A stretch of DNA of 64,000 nucleotides, from the NCBI GenBank assembly GCA_946122785.1, contig CAMGYJ010000011.1, positions 56,532,449 through 56,596,448 on the forward strand. Reading direction: 5' to 3'. Below the pieces are notes generated by a model that was not told where the DNA came from, made no database searches, and worked only from the letters and a program-made list of their open reading frames with translations. The first letter of the stretch is position 1; every line of letters begins with the position of its first letter. The stretch comes from Linum tenue. Lineage: Eukaryota > Streptophyta > Magnoliopsida > Malpighiales > Linaceae. The position numbers and the translations under genes are program-made. Of the stretch, positions 1-12,023 are shown in pieces.

Positions 1-54
1 GCCATCTCTCATATATCTTAATTGCATCAATAATACAATCATTTTCTTTTGCAG

Positions 55-165
55 ATTGAAATACTGCTTGGGAAGACTGCAAACTTTGATGAACTCATGG
101 CAGCTGCTGCTGAAGAGAGGGAGGCGGCAGCAGCGGCAGGAGAAGACGGTGAAGAGCAGAGCTGA
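55..165 (+). CDS. 3'-terminal exon of an unidentified gene
   Basis: An acceptor (pyrimidine-rich tract ending TTTTGCAG at 54) opens a 37-codon frame ending in TGA at 163-165. It encodes a 36-residue C-terminus that begins IEILLGKTANFDEL and ends in an Ala/Glu-rich acidic tail. The rest of the gene lies left of the window. The splice acceptor, the open frame and the biased, low-complexity charged tail support a real terminal exon. I do not recognise the family, and phase 0 at the acceptor is assumed because it gives the only sensible tail. Confidence 0.5.
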   Translation: MEILLGKTANFDELMAAAAEEREAAAAAGEDGEEQS

Positions 166-921
166 AAAGCTTCTTCTTCTTGTTCTCAGTATGCAGGTGT
201 GGTCTGCATAAGGGCATAATGACCAAAATAGTTTTCTAGTTGCTTCCTCTTTCTCCTTTGGTAAAAGGCAGGGATTGTGAAGCTGCGAAATCTTTCTGTT
301 GGTCTGTAAGAAAACTGAAAATCCCATCTGTCATCTGAGATTCAATTTTGTCAGACTTTGATAATCTTCTTTGCTTTTAGTCTAGCTGTTTGTTTATTTT
401 CTAGGGTTTCCCAATCATATGTAACCTGTTCTCGTCGTAACAAAATATTCCCATGTTTTTGTCAAGTTGAATAGCAACGGTTTATGATCCGTAAGAGTAA
501 CTGTTACGAGCTTGTAAACGGTTTAAGCAGACTGTTACGAGCTTGTAAACGGTTTAAACTCTGCTTAACCGAAAGAATCAACACCAGTTCAGCAGTACTA
601 CACTGAGACCAACGAGCATACAATCACTAATAATGTTCAACGATCATTAACATGCCTTTTAAGTTTAGTGTACCTACAAAATTGGTGAATGATCTCTTCC
701 CTCGATTTTCAGGTGGAAAGGGAAGAATGTTGAGCCATAATACCCACTAATACAACACAAGAGCTCTCTAGCAAACTCATCAAAGAGTTATTGGCCTAGA
801 ATCTAAAAGAACAAAGGTCACATCTCTTAGGGCAAACTGACACCCTTATCAAATAGTATCTAGGCGAATTCCGAAGCTAGCCCCTAGAGGAAGAAGAAGA
901 AGAAGAAAAACAAGATGCTCA
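166..921. other. Intergenic/3' UTR region with a 31-bp tandem repeat
   Basis: This holds the 3' UTRs of two convergent genes, the unidentified one on the left and the nucleotide carrier on the right. The only structure seen is a short tandem duplication at 500-560 with a 31-bp period (unit beginning ACTGTTACGAGCTTG). No coding signal was found. Confidence 0.5.
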
Positions 922-2978
922 TCAACCTGTTGCTTGCTCTACGCGAGCTTCCTCTTCCAAAACCAGTATCTTCTTGCAAGCCTCGTAGCACATGAATGAT
1001 ATACCAGCAGCAGGTACTAACTTCATGCAGCTTGGTCCCAACCCTCTATACAAGCCTCCCAATCCTTCCTTCTCAAGGATCCCAGCTAAAGCGTGGAACA
1101 GATTGCGATAGTGCCCTCCGTTGAGCGCCCCAGCCTGCATTTGTTTCCTCGCCACCTCCAGAGGGAAAGTTGCAGCGCTCGACATTGCACCAGCAGCCGA
1201 CCCGATAAGAAGGGTCATCACATTTCCGATCTCCTCGGTCTTGAAAGCCTTCTTGTAAGCTTTCCTCATGGTGTCGTATGCAAAGTAATTGGCTGCTGTG
1301 TATGGCGCTACCCCTATTAGGCTTGCGGTTAGACCTCGGTATAGCTCCCCGGGCCCTTCCTGTCGGACTATCTTTACGAAGGCATCGAGCAGGTTATCGT
1401 ATACTCCTCTCTGCACGTGGTCCGAGGTCAAAACAATTTGAGGTTGACTCCGGGAAACAGGCACACAAACGAATTGAGGTGTGGACTACTTAGAGGGGCC
1501 AGTTTTACCTGTACTGTGATTCGGGTTTTGAGCAACTCGAGAGGGTATGTGCAGAAGGTGGAAGTAATGCCAGCTAGGCCACCAGCAATTGAGGATGCAG
1601 GAATTGGCAGCATCGATTTTTCCCCAGGATTAGGGGTCAAGTTCTTCATAATGGTATCATAAGCAAATAACTGCAGAAGAATCCAAAAGCAGAGTGAGTA
1701 TTAAGTTGGCAACTGTATTTGGATTGTAGGTTCTGTTTCAATAGGTTTAACATAAAAAGCCAATACGTCTGTTTCAAGTCTGTATTTACTTCGACTAATG
1801 CAGAAGAATTACTTCTTTTTTGTGATGGTGATATGACGTCAAAATAACAGGCAGCTCACAATACAGAATCTAAGAGTTTGCTTCGAAACTACGATGTTCA
1901 TTCATTTGTTGGACAAACTTGAAGCTAAAGGGTAGAAAGGACCTGTGAACAAAATTGAATCAAATCTAGTGGACAAGAAACTAGGATAACTTCTATATAG
2001 ACAAATAGAAAAAGTGCACAATGAAAATCAATCACAATCATCAAAAGAAAAGGAGTTGCAAACACCAAGACAGCTCACATATGCGCAAATTGTGCACTGG
2101 AACAAATGAATGTTCAAACATAGATGGTTCAAAACACTGTTCCATATTAAGCTGTCATCTAATAAGGGAAAAATTGTACTGGATGACCATAAAAGACTGC
2201 TCTTATATGAGACAGAATGAAAAGGGGATCATTCTCATGAAGCACATTACACGAAAGCAATCAGATCACACAAGAATGAACAAAATCAGCACCCAAAGCA
2301 GTGAACCAATTCGATGTCAAAGCAAATGAAACAATGGATGATACAATTCTCTGGAAAACAAACCTCGATAGCTTTGCTTGGAGCGACACGCATAACATTA
2401 ACGAAATTGCCTCTGAACAAACCAGTCCAGCCTTCAGACTTCATAATATTATCAAACACTTCGAACGAGGAATGCCCGCAGCTGCTCCCAACCATCAAAT
2501 GAGTCCTTATGGTCTCTAAAGGAGCAACAACAGTTCTCGAAACAGCTCCCGCGATACCCCCACTTATCAGCCTCCTCAACGCCGGATTCCTCACCTTGAT
2601 TCTCCACTTAAACCCACCCTTCTTGTTCTTCTTCGTGGTCTGCACCACCGTGTCGAGAACTTCGCCCAGCTGCAGCTCGGCATTGCTGCTGCTCTCTACA
2701 GTCAGAGGAGGCTCAGCTATTGACACCAGCTTCAACTGCACATTAGCAGCAGTAAGCACGGCGGTAGAGGAATTCTCCAGCGAATTCGTTGAGGAAGAGA
2801 GCCCGAATCCCTTCCCGACCTGATTGACACTGGCGAAGAAGACATTGCTGCTACGAGCTTTCGGCTTAACGGCAGCATCCGTAGCCTCGTGGAGGAAAAG
2901 CTGCACCTTGACACCAGAGCTAGAGAACGCCACCCCTCCGTTATTCCGTCGAGCAACTTGCGCGCAACCCCTACCCAT
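922..2978 (-). CDS. BT1: BT1-type adenine nucleotide/ADP-glucose carrier, mitochondrial carrier family
   Basis: Three coding exons, 2978-2364, 1670-1509 and 1410-922, join in frame with GT-AG introns to give 421 residues. The carrier has three mitochondrial-carrier repeats with signature motifs PLETIRT (153-159), PLELLKTR (248-255) and PLEVARK (342-348). An N-terminal extension of about 125 residues rich in Ser/Ala fits an organelle transit peptide. The match is to the Arabidopsis BT1/SHS1 type, which moves adenine nucleotides across plastid and mitochondrial inner membranes. I chose the ATG at 2976-2978 because it follows a probable 5' UTR intron (donor after 3174, acceptor before about 3010) and upstream in-frame sequence reads back into that intron. 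Reading the upstream exon straight through gives a short uORF (see findings). The exact substrate cannot be told from sequence. Confidence 0.93.
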
Positions 2979-3010
2979 ACCTAAATTACTCTTGTCACTC
3001 TCCCCGCCTG

Positions 3011-3173
3011 GTAAAACAGAAACAAAAACAAAATGGGTTCCTTCAAATGCCAAATTCTGCAGATGGGCACCGACCAAATCGGCCGAAGAAGGAATCTTTC
3101 GACGGAGAAACGGCGTATAGGATAAAACCCAAGAGGGGGGAAACACAGATGAAATAGCGTATGGAATCTACCT
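3011..3173 (-). other. Probable 5' UTR intron of the BT1 gene
   Basis: On the minus strand, GCTCAG|GTAGATTCC gives a donor near 3173 and TTTTACCAG|GCGGGG gives an acceptor near 3010, about 30 bases before the start codon. Splicing puts a short upstream reading frame out of frame with the carrier. The transcript start is not known. Confidence 0.55.
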
Positions 3174-3324
3174 GAGCGAATAAGGAGATTAGGTTGTATG
3201 GGTATCCTTCTCCTCCTCCGTCTCTTCTAATTCTCTTCTCTACAGTGAAAGTGGGTAGAGGAAGTGAGCAGAGAAGGTAAGAGGGAAGTGCGGGGCTGGC
3301 GTATTGCTCCGACCCAGCAGTCAA

Positions 3325-4197
3325 TGCTTTCCTCCTAGCTTTTTTATATGGAACTTGAAGCTTGTTTTTGCCTCTATCGAAAGGAAAGCCGCCGGTTTTG
3401 ATAGTTGGGAGCGGTGCAGGATAGACTGTAGAGACGAATATCGCGGGAGAGACTGCAAAGTTTTGAGCTTTAAACCCTACCCGATATCGGTGGGCCTCGG
3501 TCCTTATAGTTTTTGGATTTCAGTTTCAGATATCAGAAATCATAGAAATGTGGAGATATTTATTAAAGGTTAATTATTAGTTAAAACCAGCTAATAACTT
3601 GAATCGAATTAAGAAATGAATAACATGAATCGAATTATTTACCATTGAATTGAAGTTAGAAACATATTACCATAATTCTGCAAAGGCTACAATAAATTAA
3701 TAAAAGTTTTGAAACCATGCATGAAGCAGCAGGCTGTATATTGATATTAAATTTTTGGAATATCCGCCCCATAATCTTGACCAAAGCTTCACATCCACTA
3801 GGGAATTTTGGGTACTCTCTTTCTTTGTCCAAATTCTGTGAATCCATTAAGTGCCTACATCATTTGGCAATGAGCGACTATTAAGGATGTAAATGCTGCC
3901 AACCAATTTTGTAGAGATTTGGGTGTCAAGAATCACTGTAAAAATTTCTTATTTCGTTAATCTAATTGTTTGAGTCATAAGACGATAATTAGAGTATATG
4001 AATCATGAGATGACCAAATCACTAACTTTGTTGGAGGCACGTGAGTAGGGGGATTCAGATTTCAGGGTTGAAAGACAGAATTGGCCATATTATAAAATGC
4101 AGGAAATACAGAGACCTACAAAATCCAAAACTTCATATGACCAAAATTGGGGTTGATACTTGATAGTGGAGTTAAAGAACTAACTGGGCTCTTAGTA
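3325..4197. other. Intergenic region, no gene seen
   Basis: AT-rich sequence between the BT1 promoter side and the 3' end of RRS1. I see no conserved coding frame, RNA gene or clear repeat. Confidence 0.5.
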
Positions 4198-6434
4198 CTA
4201 ATCAACCTTTCCTTTCCTTGAGGCACCACCACCATGGCTGCCGCCTTTTCTAGACTTCTGGTATGGAGACTTCTTGTCACCTTTCATGGGTTTCCCATTG
4301 GGTTTCAACTTGCTACTCGAGTCGAAGGACGATCTCCCTTTCTGATTCCTTCCATCTCTCTGCTTCTTCACATTGTACATGCTAACGGCCTGTGTGTTGC
4401 AAACCAACGACTCGAGTTATTGAGTCTGATTTCAATCGGTTATGAACTGGAAGAAGAAAAGGATCAGAGTCTTATTTACCTTGCCAACATTGAGTATCTC
4501 ATGCGAATTTCTCGCCATTAGTTTGCTCAGCACTTTGTCAGTTTGTTCCTTCTCTCGGTTGCCCATCCCCGAACCTTCAGCGGCGGGTAGGAACTGAACA
4601 AGAGATAGGGGAGAAATATTAGGGAAGGGAACTAAATAAGTAAGAAGATGGTGTGAGCATGAAAGGACTGGACTTGGATGGCGACTAGGGCTCTCCGGGG
4701 GAAAAAACCTTGCGGTGTTTTCCTTGGTGTTTGACGGCCTTTTCACCAGCCACCTTCTTATCAAACTTTCCACCACTGGCTGTGGCTGTTGCAGCAAGCC
4801 CAGCAACATTTCCCAGTTCGTCTTTTGTAATTTTCTTTGGCGCTGCTTGTGTTCCTGTTATAGGCAATGCTGTGGCAGCCAGCTGAACGTGGCTGCAGAA
4901 AAAGAGTTCACGTAAGGTCTAAAACACTGGAGAGAGAAAATAAGAAGCTTTAATACACAAGGGCTGATCTTCTGAATGAATGTCATTCAAAAGGACATAC
5001 ATAGGGAAAATTTAAATCTAGAATCCCATTGACCAGGCATGACTATCAACAAAGACCCTTACAGTAGTAAATGAATGGCATTACGGAAATCATTTTCCCA
5101 AAGCGGTCACTCGTGCCTAAAGGTACATCTTAATCTATAGTCGTGGAGGAAAGGATGGAAAAAAATACCTGGGCAAAGCACCAACTTTAGCAGCTTGTTT
5201 TAAATTCTGCAAACGATTCTTCTCCGTCTTCTCAACTCTTTTCTTCTTTTCTTCTTTCCTCTTGGCAAAAGGATCGCTTCCAGGTTCTGCAGAAGTGCAG
5301 AGTAAAAGAGAAGATACACATCAGAGATTGTTGATCATATAATCCGGAGGAACGTCTGTAGTATATTTTGTACAAAATATAGAAAAGAAACTAAGTTATT
5401 TTCACTTGGGATTTCCTTCTATGACTCGAAAGTATCATTACCATCAGTCATCTTGGCCTCGATAATAGGAACATCTGCATCGTCATTGACACGATCATAT
5501 CCATAACTACGTTTCCAGCTGTCAGTTTGTTCATCCCACAAGACCTTGTTCTTTTTACGTTTCTGAATTCCTGCATGACAACATCACAGCAGCAAAAAAG
5601 CATAAATTTCAGACTAAAACACCGTTCACCCAGTCACTAGATATAGAGAACTTCAGGAGCGCACAGGCAAAAAGCTTTCACGCTCCCATGTAGACTACAA
5701 AGTAAAAAAGTTACCTTTTGATTTGGCAAACATCTCCCATTTGGTTGGAGGCTTAGGCCTCGGTAACTGCAAAAATACGCAAACAACTTATGAGTGCTAC
5801 CCCAATATTGCCTTAAGCCGTTGCAGAAACTTTAAAGCGAACAAAGTAGGCGCAACTAAATTTACATTTGACGACACGCATTCATGTTTCTACAATCGCT
5901 CTAACATCATTAGTCGTTCAATCTTAACAAGGCTGCAAACCACCATCACTCTCACACCACAATTTGGAAGGATTCACTAGTCTAGCTAACCATTCAATCC
6001 CCATGGCAGCTCAAAAAACACTGAGAAAGCTAGCTAACTTACATGTTTCTCCCTGGGCAGCCTGGTGGTCGGTTTGGGCAGCTTCACAAGCGGACCTTCG
6101 ATAGCTTCCGTCGCAGACAAGTTGAAAAGACCATCAGTAATCGCTTGGACTAGTTTGGTTCCCGCCCTCAAACATTCCGTCACCAAGTCCTCCCTAGCCT
6201 CAACAGTAAAAGAAGCAAACAATCAGCACAACGCCATAACCAACAACATCAAGCAGCAGCCAATCAAATCTAATTGCATCAGAAGTCAAATTCGTCGCCT
6301 TCGGAGCAATTCGAAGAGGGAAAACGGAAGCCATAAGGCACTGACCTGGATTTAGGTGGAGAAGCGAAGTGGTGATACGGGTCGAAGGCGAGTAGATGGC
6401 CGAGGTCGACCTGAATCTGGTTCTCGGCCTCCAT
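4198..6434 (-). CDS. RRS1: Ribosome biogenesis regulatory protein RRS1
   Basis: Eight exons join in frame: 6434-6346, 6193-6043, 5766-5715, 5570-5442, 5286-5169, 4892-4709, 4593-4480 and 4389-4198. They encode 342 residues, close to the roughly 320 usual in plants. The protein opens [19 protein letters not shown] and carries the family segments [33 protein letters not shown] and [10 protein letters not shown] Lys-rich stretch follows, then [19 protein letters not shown] and a basic Gly/Ser/Lys C-terminal tail. RRS1 is a nucleolar factor that, with its partner RPF2, brings the 5S RNP into pre-60S particles. All introns are GT-AG, though the exon 6 donor (AAG|GTTTTTTC) is weak. A telo-box lies about 80 bases upstream of the ATG, as is common for ribosome-biogenesis genes. 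Confidence 0.95.
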
Positions 6435-6511
6435 CGCAGACCTCAACGCCGGCGAGCTGGACGACTCCTTGAGTGTTCGTCTGTTACTTCACCTTCCTCT
6501 TCGCAAACACT

Positions 6512-6520
6512 AAACCCTAA
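6512..6520 (+). promoter_or_regulatory. Telo-box upstream of RRS1
   Basis: AAACCCTAA lies about 80 bases upstream of the RRS1 start. Telo-boxes are known to be enriched near transcription starts of plant translation and ribosome-assembly genes. That it acts here is inference. Confidence 0.5.
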
Positions 6521-7238
6521 TCGAAGTTGGGTTCCGAAATCTGATCGAAGTAGACGGTGAAGGCTTATAGCGTGTTTCTCAAAACGCCAAAGGAGGCTGT
6601 CGTGTAGATTAGAACGCCGTCGTATGAATGGAGCTGAGCCTCATCTACCGCAGGCCATGGCAATTGAGACTTTCCATACCGTTTTAGGCTAATATCCTAA
6701 ATAATACGGTGGTGCCGCTGTAAAAAAGTGCGACGCTAGTTACACACTTTCTGATTTAACAGCGTGAAGCTAGGGACTGAGTGTTCTTTCGTTTCATGAA
6801 TTTGATTAAGTTGTTTGGTTATGCTAAGTGATTAATCGCTAGTGTAATAAATATGTTTTTTTATGGTTTGAAAGGGAAAGGAGTCGATTGAAAAATTGTC
6901 AAAAGAAAGAGTATAACTTAACTTAATAATTGTACTGTGAATAATTTCTAATTTTAAAATTTATATTCAGATTGATATTGACATTCGATTCATGAATCAG
7001 TTCCTTACCTTAAATTGCTATAAAACAAATGAGATAACCAATATTTTAATTGTACGATGAATTTCGTCCAATGGTATCTTATACGTGTTGAGATACTCAA
7101 TTATTTGCATATTTGATATTTCTAGTCGGACCGACCTGTGTGATAAGATTTGTTAAACCATGCTATTTTGTTAGCGACGAGGAGTAAGTAACTATTAGTC
7201 GCCGTATGTTTCGGGGTGGACGATGAAACGACCTTCAT
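6521..7238. other. Divergent promoter region between RRS1 and the J-domain gene
   Basis: The two genes are transcribed away from each other from this AT-rich spacer. Apart from the motifs listed separately nothing stands out, and no ORF is convincing. Confidence 0.45.
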
Positions 7239-7346
7239 TGGGCTGGTTTGAGCCAACTTGAAAAACATAGCACCCAGGCCCATTCTTCAAAACTCTCATC
7301 ATCTCGTGTCTTTACTTGGACAGAAATGGCCCAATTCTCAGGCCCA
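7239..7346. promoter_or_regulatory. Cluster of site II (TGGGCY / GGCCCA) motifs
   Basis: TGGGCT at 7239-7244 and GGCCCA at 7277-7282, 7328-7333 and 7341-7346 lie 400-500 bases upstream of the J-protein ATG. Site II elements are bound by TCP factors in promoters of plant growth and housekeeping genes. A telo-box (AAACCCTA, 7488-7495) follows. The combination suggests growth-linked expression, which is inference. Confidence 0.45.
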
Positions 7347-7561
7347 ACTCTGTACGACTTGCCTTGCTGGCTGACGAATACTTGCGAGAGTTCCAACTTC
7401 CAACCAAGCAAAGACGATTCATCAGATCAATTTGTGTTCTCCACCTCTTTGATATTTCTTCCCTAAAATCTCCCAATTGTTGAGATGAAACCCTAAATTC
7501 TTCAATCCCAGAAAAGAAGTCTTCCGATTTCAGTCTCTGAACTCCCCGTCCCGACTAATCC

Positions 7562-7730
7562 GTAAGTTATATCCTCAAATTTTTCACATTTCATTCCCCA
7601 TATTTCTCCGATCGTGGTTTCCGTTTCCAGTTTCGCTTCGTCTCACGCTTTCCCCCCCAAACCCGACGGTATCCGATTGATGATGTTCTAAGGGTTTTTG
7701 GGTTATGCTGATTGAATTCGTTGGTGTAGG
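7562..7730 (+). other. Probable 5' UTR intron of the J-domain gene
   Basis: A donor (CCGTAAGTT near 7561) and an acceptor (TTGGTGTAG|GTCCG) flank about 170 bases of T-rich sequence ending 11 bases before the start codon. The coding part of the gene is a single exon. Confidence 0.45.
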
Positions 7731-7741
7731 TCCGAAGAGCA

Positions 7742-8827
7742 ATGGACGGGAACAAGGACGACGCTTTGAAGTGCCTGAGGATCGGGAAGGACGCGCTCGC
7801 ATCGGGGGATAGAGCTCGCGCTGCGAAATTCTTCTCCAAAGCTGGCCGCCTCGATCCGACACTCTCCATCGACGATCTAATGGCGGAGACGGAGAAGGAG
7901 TCGTCATCGTCTGATCAGGCCGCTGGGAACGCCAATGGTCCGGCGAGCAAAGAATCCAAACTTCGACATCGTGCCGCGACGGCGGCGGGGTCTTCTTCAT
8001 CTTCGTCGTCGTCTGCAACTTACACTGAGGAGCAGGTCACGATGGTAAGGCAAATTAATAAGAAGAAGGATTATTATGAGATTTTGGGTGTGGAGAAGAG
8101 CTGTAGCGTGGAGGATGTTCGCAAGGCGTATAGGAAGTTGTCACTGAAAGTGCACCCGGATAAGAACCAGGCACCGGGAGCTGAGGAAGCGTTTAAGGCG
8201 GTGTCCAAATCGTTTCAGTGTCTGAGTAATGAAGAGAGTAGGAAGAAGTATGATGTGACTGGAAGTGAAGATCCTGTCTTTGAGAGGCGGGCACCTAGGC
8301 GCCATGGTGGTGGGGGTGGTGTCTACAATGGGTATTATGAAGATTTTGATCCTGACGAGATTTTCAGGCAGTTTTTCTATGGCGGAATGTCTCCTGCGGC
8401 TACCCAGTTCAGGACTTTCAACTTTGGTGGTGGGATGGGAGCTAGAACAGGTGGTGATAATGGATCTGGGTTCAATGTTCGTGCCTTGATTCAGCTGCTT
8501 CCTGTTCTTGTGATTTTGCTGTTCAGCTTCTTGCCTTCTTCCGATCCAGTCTACTCTCTCTCTCGGTCATATCCTTATGAGCATAGGTACACCACGGAGA
8601 GAGGGGTCAATTTTTATGTCAAGAGTAGTGCCAGGTTTGAGCAGGAGTATCCGGTCGATAGTCGGAACAGGATGGTGCTGGAAGGAAATGTGGAGAGAGA
8701 CTACGTATCTCTCCTTTCCCAGAACTGTAGATTCGAGGTACAAAGAATGCAATGGGGTTTTGTGAGGGATACTCCTCATTGTGAAATGTTGAAGCAGTTT
8801 CAGTCTGGGGCATCATCGGCTGCTTGA
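7742..8827 (+). CDS. Membrane-anchored DnaJ/Hsp40 protein (DNAJB12/14 type, DUF1977)
   Basis: An intronless gene of 361 residues. Residues 1-55 resemble the N-terminal helical segment typical of this family. A Ser-rich linker follows, then the J domain at about 110-171 with the HPD motif at 138-140 that triggers Hsp70 ATPase activity. Next come a Gly-rich/aromatic stretch (190-245), one hydrophobic segment (about 248-264, [10 protein letters not shown]) and a C-terminal DUF1977-like domain. Arabidopsis dnaJ 49 has this architecture. Such proteins sit in the ER membrane with the J domain in the cytosol and recruit Hsp70 for quality control of membrane proteins. Expected length and all expected domains are present. 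The start is the first ATG after the probable leader intron. Confidence 0.93.
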   Translation: MDGNKDDALKCLRIGKDALASGDRARAAKFFSKAGRLDPTLSIDDLMAETEKESSSSDQAAGNANGPASKESKLRHRAATAAGSSSSSSSSATYTEEQVTMVRQINKKKDYYEILGVEKSCSVEDVRKAYRKLSLKVHPDKNQAPGAEEAFKAVSKSFQCLSNEESRKKYDVTGSEDPVFERRAPRRHGGGGGVYNGYYEDFDPDEIFRQFFYGGMSPAATQFRTFNFGGGMGARTGGDNGSGFNVRALIQLLPVLVILLFSFLPSSDPVYSLSRSYPYEHRYTTERGVNFYVKSSARFEQEYPVDSRNRMVLEGNVERDYVSLLSQNCRFEVQRMQWGFVRDTPHCEMLKQFQSGASSAA

Positions 8828-9812
8828 TACCAAGTAGAACTGAGGTTCAATTCTGTGTTCTTAATACTTCCAATTTACATGATCATTATTTTTGTCATGA
8901 CAAACAGTGCGGATGGTGTAATATTGTTGGCTTTCTCAACTCGAATAATTTGCTTGTTCCAAAGTTTTTGCTGCTCTTTATTAGATCAGAAGCATAGGAC
9001 CTCTGACTCAGTTCGTATATGATATCAGTTCATATATGATATACATGTAATTTTTCCATCACGATTACACGGGGTAACAATAGTTCCACTGGTTTAGTAG
9101 CTCTTAATTCTATTTATGTCATTATAGCTTATGGTGTCTAGATTGGTTCTTTCAGTCGTATATTGAGGACATCCCTGTCACAGGACCAAGGATCTTTTGT
9201 GGAAATTTTTGGTTGAACCCATTCTTGAATGCCATAACCTTATGCTCTATGTATGATCATAGCATTCAGAGTACGTCATCTTCTTCGCTTTTGCAGATGC
9301 ATATCTGGGAGTTTGGTGAAACCTAGTTCTAGAAGATGAGCAAAGCGTTTGGAGTCTTTCTAGAGAGGAGCCTAATAGGTCCAGTATTGAGTTAATAGTC
9401 TCTTATCTCTGGTACTCTGTGAACCTATCTTGTAGTCTTGTGCATGCCCTACAAGTTTTGCTTGTGGACAGCTAGGGGTTTTCGTTGTAGCTAGAGCTTT
9501 GTGCATACTTCTTCGTAGTATCATCCACGAGGACTGAGATTAGTCACCATTTGTCGTTGATCGAGGGAGCATATAGGATATGATTGATATAAAGTATAGA
9601 CTATGCATCTTATGATACAAGGTTTTCGGCCAATTGGCAGTTCTTAGTATGGAATGCGTACTTAGCTTTCCAATGGCTTTGGAGTAAAAGATTGGTCTGT
9701 AGTTAACTAGAGTAGCTTGCAAAACTAAGAGGCAAAATTACATCATTCGAGGGGGGTGCTACAAAGCTTGTGAACCCGTAGCAAATTTGGTCAATCAGCT
9801 TCTTCTCGTGCT
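8828..9812. other. Convergent intergenic region, no gene seen
   Basis: 3' flanks of the J-protein gene and SEC11. A small imperfect direct repeat (CGTATATGATATCAGTT / CATATATGATATACATG) lies at about 9016-9050. No coding or RNA gene signal was found. Confidence 0.45.
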
Positions 9813-11196
9813 CTAGTCCTTTGAAGTCAAGAACAGCAAACCCACTGCTCCTACGAGTATGTACTGCAACCAAGAAGCCATGATCAGGGTTAGAACTTAG
9901 AAGTAAGCTACTTAAGAATAGGTTCTATAAAGGCAGCAGCAAAATAGATCACTTAGAAGCTTAACCAACCTGTAAAACAGGCTTCTCAGTCATGACGATG
10001 GTCACCCAGCCCACGTAAGGCAAGAGCCTGCAATTATAAAGAACAGTGAGAACACCAATCCACTTCTCATAGCAATTTGTGCTCCTGGGATTTTAATGAA
10101 TGGTAAAGAAAGTGCTGACTCACCCGACTGCTCTGCCCATGATGTGCTGTGGCTTCAACCATAGCTGACCACGAGCATACAGAAACCTATCATCCATATC
10201 ATTTGCATCCCCTGTTACCCAAGTTCGCAGTCGACAGAGCAAAGAAAGGTTAGTAATGGCGAGAACAAACGGATTCATTGAGATGAACTGGTTCATGGCC
10301 ATACTACATACAGTTCGGGTCTGTATCCAAAAGGACTGGCTCAACTTCAACCAAGTTTGAAGATGGTAGTAGTACCTTTAGTCAGTAGCTTTATTTCCCC
10401 ATCGCTTTGTTGCTCATGAACCTAAACAGGGGAAAAAAGAATGCAAGTTAGTGTCTTTGTTCATACTGCTCTCACGACGACGGCAATAATGGAGCTGTTG
10501 AGAACAAGCGTTTCTCACCTCGATTACGCGATGAACTATAGGAACATCTTGCCCCTGAAATCGAAAATTTTGGTTCGAGATTAGTGTTATAACTTGCAGG
10601 ATCAAGAAGAGCAGAAGACAGAGGAAGGGAAAAAAAAAATATGCATACCTTCACATTAAATACCACAATGTCCCCTGCCCGAATCGGATCTTTGTTCTTG
10701 TACAAGAACAGAACGTCACCCTGCAACAAAAGAAAAACAGAGACGTTTCCAGTTGGTTTTGTTGTTCTCTCAGGCATTTCAACAAACAGGCAACGCACGC
10801 AGCAGGGGAGATAAAAACACAGAGCAGCCATGGGTAATTTAAAGTTCCGAACTTTCTGATTGATACGAGTCGAATGAGTTGGTTACGAGACTCACCCTTT
10901 TGAAACCGGGCTCCATGCTCCCGGAAACCACGACCACGACCGGCGACTTAGTTCCCGTCATGCACATCAGCGCTTTCCACAGAATCAACCCCGACGTAAA
11001 AACCATTGCTGCGAGACCAATAATGCAAGGCGCGAATTGATGAGAACCGAAAGATCGAAATTCGGGAAAAAACACACAGGGAGATTCGAAGGTGAGAGAG
11101 AGAGAGAGGGAAGTTACCGAGACCGATGGCGCGAAGCAGAACTTGCTTGACCTGCAATGATTTGACGGAGTCCACCGTCTTCCGAACCCAACCCAT
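9813..11196 (-). CDS. SEC11: Signal peptidase complex catalytic subunit SEC11
   Basis: Eight exons join in frame: 11196-11118, 11008-10896, 10720-10649, 10554-10519, 10421-10376, 10211-10124, 10027-9970 and 9863-9813. They encode 180 residues, the same length as the Arabidopsis protein as I recall it. Ser57 in VSGSMEPGFKRGD is the expected nucleophile. His96 in PIVHRVI and the acidic cluster DANDMDD (117-123) complete the Ser-His-Asp arrangement of eukaryotic type I signal peptidases. An N-terminal membrane anchor spans about 27-44. The C-terminal hydrophobic segment (165-177) comes from a 51-base last exon too short to find by ORF length. The enzyme removes signal peptides in the ER lumen. 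All key residues are present. Confidence 0.95.
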
Positions 11197-11243
11197 TCTT
11201 TTCTCCCTCTGCCTCTGTGCGCGGAGATAGAAGCTAATGGCAA

Positions 11244-12015
11244 AAAAAAAAGGGCGCTGCCGCGTCTCTTCTCTGGTGGAGTTGAGTTGTGGAACTTGCA
11301 GAACGAGACAGAGGAACTGACCGAGAATCTGTGAGCAGAGGAAAATTAGTAGGTAGTATAAATAGCGTGGCTCACTCAATGGCGTCTCGACACGTGTACC
11401 ACAACATGCTGCGTCGTTTTCCTGTCTCCCATCTCAACTAGTCAACTTCCGTATGTGATTTGGGATGTGTTTGCGATTCAAGACCTTTGCACCTCGATAA
11501 AAAAAGCACTGACAGAAGCAAATCCAATATGAAATCGAATAAGAAAAAAATAGAGAAGAGAATGAACAAAGACAAGAGGTGTGGAATGGATTATGAGATG
11601 CTAATAGAATTATAAACGACACTCTCATGCATCCAAGTGAAACCCCACACAACAATCAACTCAATGTGATGACTTCCATAACTCCAAGTCTTGGAATTAA
11701 TTTGAGGCATCGTGAAGTTGGGTCAACTGGGTCATTCGCCAAAAGAATCGAGTAAAATTTCTAATAGGATTTGAAAGCGAAAAATCAATCCAACTCACGG
11801 GTGTATGAGTATCTAGGAGTCCACGGATATAATTGCTAATGATTCTACCGAGTATTCACATACTTTTTTATTTTTCTTTTTTTCTATAACTATTTTGCCA
11901 TGAAGTTTAATAACACCAATAATTGTCATATATTATAATTATATTATCATAAACACTTATAACATACATAAAATATTTTTATTATTAGGGTTAGGTGTAA
12001 AACGACATTGTTTTC
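11244..12015. other. SEC11 upstream region, no gene seen
   Basis: AT-rich spacer upstream of SEC11. No conserved frame, RNA gene or element boundary was recognised before the hAT element beginning at 12024. Confidence 0.4.
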
Positions 12016-12023
12016 CTCTTCGG

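Noticed and set aside
500..560. Short tandem repeat as a possible regulatory array
   Set aside because: Only two copies, in a convergent 3' region, with no known motif. It is recorded only as a small duplication.
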